Positions 1-6,614 of a DNA stretch of 44,574 nt are shown here, in pieces. A program made the translations under genes and the position numbers. Under the pieces are notes generated by a model. The model searched no databases. It was not told the origin of the DNA and saw nothing but the letters and a program-made list of their open reading frames with translations. The stretch is from Roseburia sp. (GTDB lineage Bacteria; Bacillota; Clostridia; Christensenellales; Pumilibacteraceae): assembly GCA_023665905.1 (NCBI GenBank), contig JAMPDA010000015.1, forward strand, positions 1 through 44,574, read 5' to 3'. Each line of letters begins with the position of its first letter. Positions within the stretch are counted from its first letter, which is position 1.

Positions 1-151
1 TAACACACCGCAATTCCAGTCAATAGCCTTTTGCGGCATAAACCGCCGCCGTTACACGACCGCAAGCATTTACCCGACAATACCCAAAACGAGCCGTTAA
101 GGGCAAATGACGGCTTTATACGGCATTGTGCGCGTCGGAATTGCGGCAAAC

Positions 152-195
152 AAAAAACCTAAAACTATTCCGACAAAGTGGTTCGTTTTAGGTTT
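152..195 (-). terminator. Intrinsic terminator of tRNA-Ala
   Basis: A perfect 11-bp inverted repeat (155-165 with 185-195, 19-base loop) lies just downstream of the tRNA on the minus strand. Read on that strand it is followed by a run of T (complement of the A run starting at 152). It starts five bases after the encoded CCA end, so it fits a terminator for a one-gene tRNA transcript. Bases 1-151 show no gene I can support. Confidence 0.8.
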
Positions 196-199
196 CGAC

Positions 200-275
200 T
201 GGTGGAGATAAGCGGGTTCGAACCGCTGACCTCTTGAATGCCATTCAAGCGCTCTACCAACTGAGCTATACCCCC
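200..275 (-). tRNA. tRNA-Ala (anticodon GGC)
   Basis: The reverse complement folds as a standard 76-nt tRNA. It has a 7-bp acceptor stem, a D-arm with AGCTCAGTTGGTAGAGC, an anticodon stem CTTGA/TCAAG with loop ATGGCAT, and a T-arm with GGTTCGAACC. The CCA end is encoded (200-202). Anticodon GGC reads GCC/GCU alanine codons. The acceptor stem has the G3:U70 wobble pair, the main identity element for alanyl-tRNA synthetase, which supports the call independently of the anticodon. Confidence 0.96.
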
Positions 276-287
276 AAGGGCTTATAC

Positions 288-316
288 AGTTTAGCATGCG
301 GTTTGGGTTTTGTCAA
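288..316 (-). promoter_or_regulatory. Sigma-A promoter of tRNA-Ala
   Basis: On the minus strand TTGACA (311-316) and TAAACT (288-293) are separated by 17 bases. The -10 box ends 12 bases before the mature tRNA 5' end, giving a short precursor leader. It is back-to-back with the promoter at 344-372. Confidence 0.82.
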
Positions 317-343
317 CTGTTTAAAGCAAGTTGCGCCGTTTTA

Positions 344-372
344 TTGACATATATTTCGGTCCGATGTATACT
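344..372 (+). promoter_or_regulatory. Sigma-A promoter giving a leaderless mRNA
   Basis: TTGACA (344-349), 17-base spacer, TATACT (367-372). The ATG at 379 lies seven bases after the -10 box, where transcription would normally start, so the mRNA should begin at or within a base of the start codon. Confidence 0.85.
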
Positions 373-378
373 GTACAC

Positions 379-858
379 ATGAGAAGAAGCGACAGGCAAG
401 TGACGGAGTTTTCTCAAATCATAGACATTATTCGGCGGTGCGACGTGTGCCGGATAGCGGTCAACGACGGCGGCGCGCCGTACATTGTTCCGCTCAATTT
501 CGGCATGTCGGTCGCGGGGGAAAAGATAACGCTGTACTTCCACAGCGCGACGGAGGGCAAAAAGCTCGATCTTTTCCGCAAAGATCCGTCGGCCTGTTTC
601 GAGCTCGATTGCGCCCACGCGCTCGTTTCCGACGCGCAAAAGGGCTACTGCACAATGAATTACGAGAGCGTTATCGGATACGGCGTCATCAGGTTTATCG
701 AGGACGAGGCTGAAAAGCTCGCCGCGCTCCGCGCTATAGTCAATAAGTATCATCCGGACGGATTCGAGTTCTCGATGTCCGCCGTTCCGCGCACCGCCGT
801 GTACGCGCTCGACGTTTCGTCGCTCACCGCCAAAGCGCGGAAGAAGGTGCAGGCGTGA
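379..858 (+). CDS. Pyridoxamine 5'-phosphate oxidase-family flavin protein
   Basis: A 159-aa protein of the FMN-binding split-barrel family (PNPOx/NimA-like). The opening MRRSDRQVTE, the region VCRIAVNDGGAPYIVPLNF and the later YFHSATEGKKLDLFRKDP are typical of small flavin-binding proteins of this group. Many are predicted oxidoreductases, some linked to nitroimidazole resistance; the substrate cannot be read from sequence. The reading frame is open upstream to 331, but the start at 379 matches the family N-terminus. The extra upstream residues would be encoded inside the promoter. There is no Shine-Dalgarno sequence, consistent with leaderless translation. The stop overlaps the start of the next gene (GTGA), so the two are probably co-transcribed. 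Confidence 0.85.
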   Translation: MRRSDRQVTEFSQIIDIIRRCDVCRIAVNDGGAPYIVPLNFGMSVAGEKITLYFHSATEGKKLDLFRKDPSACFELDCAHALVSDAQKGYCTMNYESVIGYGVIRFIEDEAEKLAALRAIVNKYHPDGFEFSMSAVPRTAVYALDVSSLTAKARKKVQA

Positions 859-2201
859 ACGTGAAGGACGTCATCGAGGTCGAGATAATCTCGAACGGCA
901 TGGACGGGGAGGGCATTGCAAGAGTTGACGGCAAGGTGCTTTTCGTTCCTTACACGCTAAAAGGCGAGCGGGTGCGCGTCGCCGTCAAGCAGGTGAAGAA
1001 AAGCTATGCGTTCGCTACGGCTGTCAAGGTCATCGCGCCGTCGCCGCACCGAACAACGCCCGAGTGTCCGCATTTCTACAAATGCGGCGGCTGCGACATG
1101 GGTCATATCGACGGCGAGTATCGGCGCGAGATATTGACGGACGAGCTCAAAAACAACTTTAAAAAGATAGTCGGCGTCGATTGCGCGCCGACGGAATTTA
1201 TCGCCGCTCCGACGGGCTGTGGCGCTACGAGAAACAAGATATCCATGCCGTTCGGCACTGTCGGCGGTAATGTAGTTCTCGGGCTTTACAGGCACAATAC
1301 GCACACCGTAGAGCCGGTGGACTGCGCAATGCAAGCCGCGGACGCCAAAAAAATCGCGCGTGCCGTGTGCGATTTCGCTAACTCGAAGCGGCTGTCGGTG
1401 TACGACGAGCGTAGCGGCGACGGGCTGCTGCGGCACCTCGTTCTGCGCTCGCTCGGCGGCAGGACGTCGGCTGTTCTCGTGGTGAACGGCACGGGCAAGC
1501 TCGATTTCGAAGCCGAGCTCGCCGCGCGCCTTCCCGACACGTGCGATTTTTTTATAAGCGAGAACACGCGCCGCAACAATGTTATAATGGGCGACACCGT
1601 GCGGCTTATTAAGGGCAATGCGCGCATATCCGCCGAGGTTTCGGGCGTGCGCGTCGAGGTGTCGCCGCTGTCGTTTTTTCAGGTCAACGACTACATGCGC
1701 GACAGGCTGTACGCGGAAGCGATGTCGCAAGCGGCTTCCGACACGCTCATCGATCTATACAGCGGCATAGGCGTAACGAGCAATCTCGCCGCAAAAAAGT
1801 GCAAGTCCGTCGTCGGCGTGGAAATAGTGCCGCAGGCGGTTGCCGACGCAGACCGCACGGCGCGGCTCAACGGCAATGCGGACAGGATACGGAATATCTG
1901 CGGCGACGTTGCAAAAGCGATATCCGAGCTACGCGCGGAAGGCGCGTGCAATGACGCGGACGTGCTCGTCGATCCGCCGCGCAAGGGTTGCGGCGCGCAG
2001 GTGATGAGAGAGCTTGCGGAAGTCCTGCCGAACAGGCTTATATACATCTCGTGTAATCACGCTACGATGTGCAGAGATATAAGGCTGTTCCTGGACGCCG
2101 CGCCCGACTACAATATAGCGACGTGCAAGATGTTCGACATGTTCCCGAATACGCACCACACGGAAGTTTTGGTGTGCTTGGAAAGGCGGCGCGACAAATG
2201 A
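855..2201 (+). CDS. rlmD: 23S rRNA (uracil-C5)-methyltransferase, RlmD/TrmA family
   Basis: A 448-aa S-adenosylmethionine-dependent RNA methyltransferase that makes 5-methyluridine, most likely in 23S rRNA. An N-terminal TRAM domain (about residues 5-60) is followed by cysteines for a 4Fe-4S cluster: C71, C77 and C80, with C157 as the probable fourth ligand. The Rossmann part has LIDLYSGIG (SAM site), DPPRKG from D373, and the nucleophile C400 in YISCNHAT; a Glu in HTEVLV near the end fits the catalytic base. Length suits the family. The start is GTG, overlapping the previous stop by four bases. In Firmicutes such enzymes may modify U747 as well as U1939 (RlmCD), and sequence alone does not decide which. 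Confidence 0.9.
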   Translation: MNVKDVIEVEIISNGMDGEGIARVDGKVLFVPYTLKGERVRVAVKQVKKSYAFATAVKVIAPSPHRTTPECPHFYKCGGCDMGHIDGEYRREILTDELKNNFKKIVGVDCAPTEFIAAPTGCGATRNKISMPFGTVGGNVVLGLYRHNTHTVEPVDCAMQAADAKKIARAVCDFANSKRLSVYDERSGDGLLRHLVLRSLGGRTSAVLVVNGTGKLDFEAELAARLPDTCDFFISENTRRNNVIMGDTVRLIKGNARISAEVSGVRVEVSPLSFFQVNDYMRDRLYAEAMSQAASDTLIDLYSGIGVTSNLAAKKCKSVVGVEIVPQAVADADRTARLNGNADRIRNICGDVAKAISELRAEGACNDADVLVDPPRKGCGAQVMRELAEVLPNRLIYISCNHATMCRDIRLFLDAAPDYNIATCKMFDMFPNTHHTEVLVCLERRRDK

Positions 2202-2269
2202 CGGCGGGTGCAGACAAAGACCGGTGCGTGAATAGCGCGACGGCTAATATCTATAAGGTAGGAGATAAA

Positions 2270-3058
2270 ATGGATTTCGGAATGCCCACGCTTATAGAGT
2301 GCGACGGACTGCGCGAAAATGCGGAGCTGTGCATGGCGCTCGGGCTTGACTTTGTCGAGCTGAATATGAACCTTCCGGAGTATCGACCGCGCATGCTCGA
2401 AAACAACGCGGAACTGCGCAAATACGCTTCGTCCGCGCCCGTTTATTTTACGGTGCACTTGGATGAAAACCTGAATGTAGCCGACTTTAACGACGCGATA
2501 TCCGACGCGTATCTCGACACGGTAAAGCGCACGATACGCGTTTGCGCGGAGATCTGCGCGCCCGTGCTCAATATGCACATGAACCGCGGCGTGCACTTTA
2601 CTTTGCCCGACCGCAAGGTCTATCTTTTCGAAAAGTATCGCGACGCGTATATGCGGGCGTACGAAAAGTTCGGAAGCGTGTGCGAGTCCGAGATAGGCGA
2701 CGCGGATATTCGGATATGTATAGAAAACACCGACGGCTGGCGCGATTTCGAAAAGGGTGCTATCGAACATCTGCTCGAAAGCAGGGTGTTTGCGCTGACG
2801 TTCGATATAGGTCATTCGCACTCGGTCGGCGACGCCGACGAGGGCTTTATTTCGGAGCACGCCGATAAGCTAAGGCATTTCCATATTCACGACGCGCGCG
2901 GAAAGAGCAATCATCTTGCGCTCGGCACGGGCGAGATAGATCTGATGTCGCGGCTCGACCTTGCCAAAGCGCACGGGTGCAGGTGCGTGGCGGAAACAAA
3001 AACGGTAAGCGCGCTGAAAACATCGGTCGAATGGTTGCGAGCGCACGGCCGGCTGTAG
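2270..3058 (+). CDS. Sugar phosphate isomerase/epimerase-like TIM-barrel protein
   Basis: A 262-aa protein of the xylose isomerase-like / AP endonuclease family 2 fold. Probable metal ligands are visible in order: the glutamate in CIENTDGW, Asp and His in TFDIGHSHS, His residues in RHFHIHDARG, and the glutamate in CVAETKTVS. Such proteins isomerise or epimerise sugars or sugar phosphates, or act as endonuclease IV relatives; the substrate is unknown. The frame is open from 2069 but that part overlaps rlmD. The ATG at 2270 has the site GGTAGGAG seven bases upstream and begins the conserved region. It follows rlmD after 68 bases without an obvious new promoter. Confidence 0.8.
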   Translation: MDFGMPTLIECDGLRENAELCMALGLDFVELNMNLPEYRPRMLENNAELRKYASSAPVYFTVHLDENLNVADFNDAISDAYLDTVKRTIRVCAEICAPVLNMHMNRGVHFTLPDRKVYLFEKYRDAYMRAYEKFGSVCESEIGDADIRICIENTDGWRDFEKGAIEHLLESRVFALTFDIGHSHSVGDADEGFISEHADKLRHFHIHDARGKSNHLALGTGEIDLMSRLDLAKAHGCRCVAETKTVSALKTSVEWLRAHGRL

Positions 3059-3110
3059 AAACGCGCGTATTCGATGCGATACAGTGGTTTAACTAAGGAG
3101 GTAAAAAATT

Positions 3111-3623
3111 ATGTTCGATGACAAAAACGAAAGAAATTGCGGTTTTACGGACGGCAACGACAGGTTCAGATACCGTGCCGGCGCGATAATCGTCGAGGAC
3201 GGCTATACGTTGCTTGCGACCAACGATGCCGCCGATTATTACTATTCGATAGGCGGCGCGGTGCACCTCGGCGAAACGTCGGAGGAAGCCGTGCTTCGCG
3301 AAGTCTTTGAGGAAACGGGAGTGCATTACGAGATCGACAGGCTTGCGTTCGTATTCGAGAATTTTTATCGCGATACGAGCAAGAGCGTTTTGTCGGGCTA
3401 CGACGGGCACGAGATATCGTTTTTCTATCTCATGAAGCCGCGCGGCACGCGCAGCGTCAATTCGGACAGCGTATGCGTAGACGGAAAGGAATACGTAAAG
3501 TGGCTGCCCATAGACAGGCTCGGCGAGTACAAGGTCTTCCCGCAGTTCTTTGCGCAAAAGCTCAAGGCTATGCCGACGGCGATCGAGCACATAGTCAACG
3601 ACGAGCGCAGAAACAAAAATTAA
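3111..3623 (+). CDS. Nudix hydrolase
   Basis: A 170-aa Nudix-fold pyrophosphohydrolase. The signature GX5EX7REUXEEXGU is complete, from GAVHLGE to REVFEETGV (about residues 47-69), so the metal-binding catalytic helix is intact. Family members cleave nucleoside diphosphates linked to another group; the substrate here is not readable. The start ATG has a strong ribosome binding site, AAGGAGG, eight bases upstream. It lies 52 bases after the TIM-barrel gene and 35 before the malic enzyme gene, in the same direction, probably one transcript. Confidence 0.88.
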   Translation: MFDDKNERNCGFTDGNDRFRYRAGAIIVEDGYTLLATNDAADYYYSIGGAVHLGETSEEAVLREVFEETGVHYEIDRLAFVFENFYRDTSKSVLSGYDGHEISFFYLMKPRGTRSVNSDSVCVDGKEYVKWLPIDRLGEYKVFPQFFAQKLKAMPTAIEHIVNDERRNKN

Positions 3624-3658
3624 TACTCGACTTTCGATATAACGGAGGAAACAAACAG

Positions 3659-4831
3659 ATGGATGTTTACGAAAAATCTTTGCAAAAGCACTACGAATGG
3701 GCGGGCAAGTACGAAATAAAACTGCGCGCGCCTATCGAGTCGCTCGAGGACTTGGCGCTGTGCTACACGCCCGGCGTGTCGCGCGCGTGCACCGTGATAG
3801 CAGGCGACAGGAGCAAGTCGTTCGAGCTTACGCGCAGACACAACACTGTGGCAGTCGTCACCGACGGGACGGCGGTGCTCGGGCTCGGCGATATAGGCCC
3901 TGAAGCCGCTATGCCCGTAATGGAAGGGAAGTGCGCGCTGTTCAAGGCGTTTGCGGATATAGACGCCGTGCCTGTGTGCCTCGATACAAAAGACCCCGAC
4001 GAGATAGTCGATATCGTCGCGGCGATATCCAAAAGTTACGGCGGGATCAACCTCGAGGATATTTCCGCGCCGCGCTGTTTCGAGATAGAGCGGCGGCTGA
4101 AAGAGCGGTGCGACATACCCGTTTTCCACGACGACCAGCACGGCACGGCGATAGTCGCCGGCGCGGCGCTTCTTAACGCTCTGCGCGTCGTCGGCAAAAA
4201 GGCGGAAGATATACGCGTTGTCATAAACGGCGCGGGCAGCGCCGGCATAGCCATTGCGAAGTTCTTTATCGAGCTCGGCGTGGGCGACGTCGTTTGCGTG
4301 GATAAGTGCGGAATTTTGTGCGCCGGTACGCAGTACGACAATCCCGCGCACAGCGAGATATCTCGGCTCACCAACAAGAGCCGCATGCGCGGCGTGCTTG
4401 CCGACGCGATGCGCGGCGCGGACGTGTTTTTGGGCGTTTCCGCGCCCAAGATCGTGTCAGAAGAAATGGTGCGGAGCATGGCGAATAACGCCGTCGTGTT
4501 CCCGCTTGCCAACCCCGTGCCGGAGATAACGCGCGACGAGGCGATAGCGGCTGGCGCGGCAGTGGTCGGCACGGGCGCGTCCAACCTGCCCAATCAGATA
4601 AACAACGTTTTGATGTTCCCGGGGATATTCAGGGGTGCGCTCGATTGCAGAGCGCGGGATATCAACGGACAAATGCAGCGCGCCGCGGCGCACGCGCTGT
4701 GCTCGCTCGTTTCCGACGCGGAGATAAACGCGAATTACATACTGCCGAACCCCCTCGACAAGCGCGTCGTAGTGGCGGTCGCGGCGGCGGTGGCGCAGGC
4801 GGCAAAGTCGAGCGGCGTGGCGCGGATATGA
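3659..4831 (+). CDS. NAD(P)-dependent malic enzyme (short bacterial type)
   Basis: A 390-aa enzyme that oxidatively decarboxylates malate to pyruvate and CO2, in the cytoplasm. Motifs include CYTPGVSRAC near residue 35, VTDGTAVLGLGDIGPEAAMP, FHDDQHGTAIV for the metal and malate site, and INGAGSAGIAIAKFF for the dinucleotide fold. The C-terminal part has VFPLANPVPEI and GTGASNLPNQINN. Length matches the roughly 400-aa type without a phosphotransacetylase fusion. The frame is open from 3473, but the ATG at 3659 has GGAGG eleven bases upstream and begins at the family N-terminus. An intrinsic terminator follows 22 bases after the stop, so this is the last gene of its transcript. Confidence 0.93.
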   Translation: MDVYEKSLQKHYEWAGKYEIKLRAPIESLEDLALCYTPGVSRACTVIAGDRSKSFELTRRHNTVAVVTDGTAVLGLGDIGPEAAMPVMEGKCALFKAFADIDAVPVCLDTKDPDEIVDIVAAISKSYGGINLEDISAPRCFEIERRLKERCDIPVFHDDQHGTAIVAGAALLNALRVVGKKAEDIRVVINGAGSAGIAIAKFFIELGVGDVVCVDKCGILCAGTQYDNPAHSEISRLTNKSRMRGVLADAMRGADVFLGVSAPKIVSEEMVRSMANNAVVFPLANPVPEITRDEAIAAGAAVVGTGASNLPNQINNVLMFPGIFRGALDCRARDINGQMQRAAAHALCSLVSDAEINANYILPNPLDKRVVVAVAAAVAQAAKSSGVARI

Positions 4832-4853
4832 TACTTTAAGTCCGAATATATAC

Positions 4854-4889
4854 AAAAGGAAGCAAGTGTTAATATTTGTTTCCTTTTTT
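4854..4889 (+). terminator. Intrinsic terminator after the malic enzyme gene
   Basis: A 12-bp stem (4854-4865 with 4876-4887, one G:U pair) with a 10-base loop. Its 3' arm merges into a run of six T. The 5' A run could support termination in the reverse direction too, but no gene reads in from that side. Confidence 0.85.
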
Positions 4890-4903
4890 GTCTGCGATTG
4901 TTA

Positions 4904-4932
4904 TTGACTAATTTTGAAGAATATTGTATACT
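4904..4932 (+). promoter_or_regulatory. Sigma-A promoter of the lipid kinase/HAD pair
   Basis: TTGACT (4904-4909), 17-base spacer, TATACT (4927-4932). It leaves a leader of about 24 bases with GGAG at 4953-4956, so it drives a conventional leadered mRNA. Confidence 0.85.
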
Positions 4933-4962
4933 TAAGTCGATTTAAAAAAGTCGGAGTTTATT

Positions 4963-5811
4963 ATGCAGTACGTATTATTCAATCCTCTCGCAAACAACAA
5001 AACGGGCGAAAAGACCGTTCGCGACTATCTTGCCGACGCGCTCGACGGCGAAGCCGAGTACGTCGATATAACCCAAAAGGACGATATCGACGGGTTCGTT
5101 CGCTCGCTTTCAGCGGACGACAGGCTCATTCTCGCGGGCGGCGACGGTACTATAAACGGTTTTATAAACGCGCTTTCGGGCGATGACGTAAATTGCGCTA
5201 TCGATTATGTCCCCACGGGATCGGGCAACGATTTTGCCAAGGACATCGGAACAAGCGAAAAGTTCATACGCCTCAACAAGTATATTCGCAATCTTCCCGT
5301 CGTGACCGTAAAAGGTCAGACGCGTAGGTTTATAAACGACGTCGGCTTCGGTATAGACGGCTATTGTTGCGAGGTGGGCGACGAGTTCCGCAAAAAGTCG
5401 GACAAGCCCGTCAACTACACGTCGATAGCGATAAAGGGTCTTTTGTTCCACTTTAAGCCTGCCAATGCGGTCGTAACGGTGGACGGCGAGCGTCACGAGT
5501 TCAAAAAGGTGTGGCTCGCGCCCACTATGAAAGGCAGATATTACGGCGGCGGAATGAACGTCGCGCCCGAGCAGGACAGGCTCGCCGACGACGGCAAGCT
5601 GACCGTCGTCGTGTGGCACGGCACGGGCAAACTGACCACGCTCATGCGCTTCCCCAAGATATTCAAGGGCGAGCATGTAAAATACACCAAGATGATATCC
5701 ATGTTCAAGGGCTCGAACGTGACGGTCGAGTTCGATCGCCCGACGGCTTTGCAGATAGACGGCGAAACGGTTACGGGTGTTACCGAGTACGCCGTTACCG
5801 CGGAGCGATAG
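4963..5811 (+). CDS. Diacylglycerol kinase-family lipid kinase
   Basis: A 282-aa protein of the DagK/YegS catalytic family, which phosphorylates diacylglycerol or related lipids using ATP. The N-terminal FNPLANNKTG is the usual opening motif and LAGGDGTINGFINAL holds the nucleotide-binding GGDGT. VPTGSGNDFAKDIG is the second conserved block. The C-terminal beta domain includes TMKGRYYGGGMNVAPEQDRLADDGKL, here interrupted only by normal family residues. Start ATG has GGAG six bases upstream. In Firmicutes a homologue (DgkB) recycles diacylglycerol from lipoteichoic acid synthesis; the same role is possible but not shown. The next gene begins two bases after the stop. Confidence 0.88.
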   Translation: MQYVLFNPLANNKTGEKTVRDYLADALDGEAEYVDITQKDDIDGFVRSLSADDRLILAGGDGTINGFINALSGDDVNCAIDYVPTGSGNDFAKDIGTSEKFIRLNKYIRNLPVVTVKGQTRRFINDVGFGIDGYCCEVGDEFRKKSDKPVNYTSIAIKGLLFHFKPANAVVTVDGERHEFKKVWLAPTMKGRYYGGGMNVAPEQDRLADDGKLTVVVWHGTGKLTTLMRFPKIFKGEHVKYTKMISMFKGSNVTVEFDRPTALQIDGETVTGVTEYAVTAER

Positions 5812-5813
5812 AG

Positions 5814-6524
5814 GTGAGTTTGAAAGCTGTATTTTTCGATCTCGACGGAACATTGCTGCCCATGGACCAAGAGGTCTTTACGCGCGGGTATTTTCGCGAG
5901 CTGACAAAGTGCGTCGCGCCGCATGGCTACGACCCGAAGCAGCTCGTGGACGCCGTGTGGAAGAGCACCGCGGCAATGGTGCGCAACGACGGAAAGGCGT
6001 CCAACTACGACGTATTTTGGCGCACGTTCTCGGGCATTTACGGCAAAAAAGCGTATTCGGATATCCAATATTTCGATGCGTTTTACGAAAACGAATTTAA
6101 CACGGTAAAGGAATTATGCGGTCACAACGCGCAGGCTGCGGAAACGGTGCGCTTTTTAAAGTCGCGCGGAATAACGCTCGTGCTCGCGTCCAACCCGATA
6201 TTTCCGGCTGTGGCGCAAAGGGCGCGCATGCGCTGGGCAGGGATAGATCCCGAAGACTTCGCGTATATAACCTCGTACGAAAACTCGCATTACTGTAAGC
6301 CCGATCCGAAGTACTATTCGGAGATACTTTCGGTCGTCGGACTGTCGGCTTCCGACTGCGTAATGGTAGGCAACGACGCCGTGGAAGATACCGCCGCCGA
6401 GAGCGTGGGGATATCGATGTTCATGCTTACGGACTGTCTTATCAACGGCGACAACAGGGATATATCGGCGTACCGTCGCGGCGGATACGCGGAGCTTAAA
6501 GAATTTCTTACAGAGTCGCTTTAA
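5814..6524 (+). CDS. HAD-superfamily hydrolase (phosphatase)
   Basis: About 236 aa. The four HAD motifs are present: FFDLDGTLLP with the nucleophile Asp, LVLASNP, the lysine in YCKPDPKYY, and MVGNDAVEDTAAE with the metal-binding Asp residues. A helical cap lies between motifs I and II (about residues 20-95). Substrate unknown. The frame is open far upstream inside the kinase gene, so the start was placed at GTG 5814, directly after the kinase stop, with GGAG at 5802-5805. TTG at 5820 is an alternative that would shorten the protein by two residues. It is co-transcribed with the lipid kinase. Confidence 0.83.
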   Translation: MSLKAVFFDLDGTLLPMDQEVFTRGYFRELTKCVAPHGYDPKQLVDAVWKSTAAMVRNDGKASNYDVFWRTFSGIYGKKAYSDIQYFDAFYENEFNTVKELCGHNAQAAETVRFLKSRGITLVLASNPIFPAVAQRARMRWAGIDPEDFAYITSYENSHYCKPDPKYYSEILSVVGLSASDCVMVGNDAVEDTAAESVGISMFMLTDCLINGDNRDISAYRRGGYAELKEFLTESL

Positions 6525-6531
6525 GGAAGCG
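6517..6531 (+). terminator. Possible weak terminator hairpin at the HAD gene stop
   Basis: CGCTT (6517-6521) and AAGCG (6527-6531) form a 5-bp stem whose loop holds the TAA stop codon. The following sequence is T-rich but interrupted. It may end the kinase/HAD transcript before the lon promoter. Confidence 0.3.
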
Positions 6532-6576
6532 TATTTATAACTTTTTTCTTTGCGCAGACAGGTGAATAAGAAACAC

Positions 6577-6605
6577 TTGTAATTTCCCAAACAATGTGTT
6601 ATACT
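6577..6605 (+). promoter_or_regulatory. Sigma-A promoter of lon, near-leaderless
   Basis: TTGTAA (6577-6582), 17-base spacer, TATACT (6600-6605). The lon ATG is at 6615, ten bases after the -10 box, so the 5' UTR should be only about three bases. No Shine-Dalgarno sequence is present and no CIRCE-like or CtsR-like operator was recognised. Confidence 0.75.
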
Positions 6606-6614
6606 TATAGCGGT

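Noticed and set aside
331..378. Upstream extension of the flavin protein from ATG 331
   Set aside because: It would encode protein inside the -35 and -10 boxes, and the conserved family N-terminus begins at 379.
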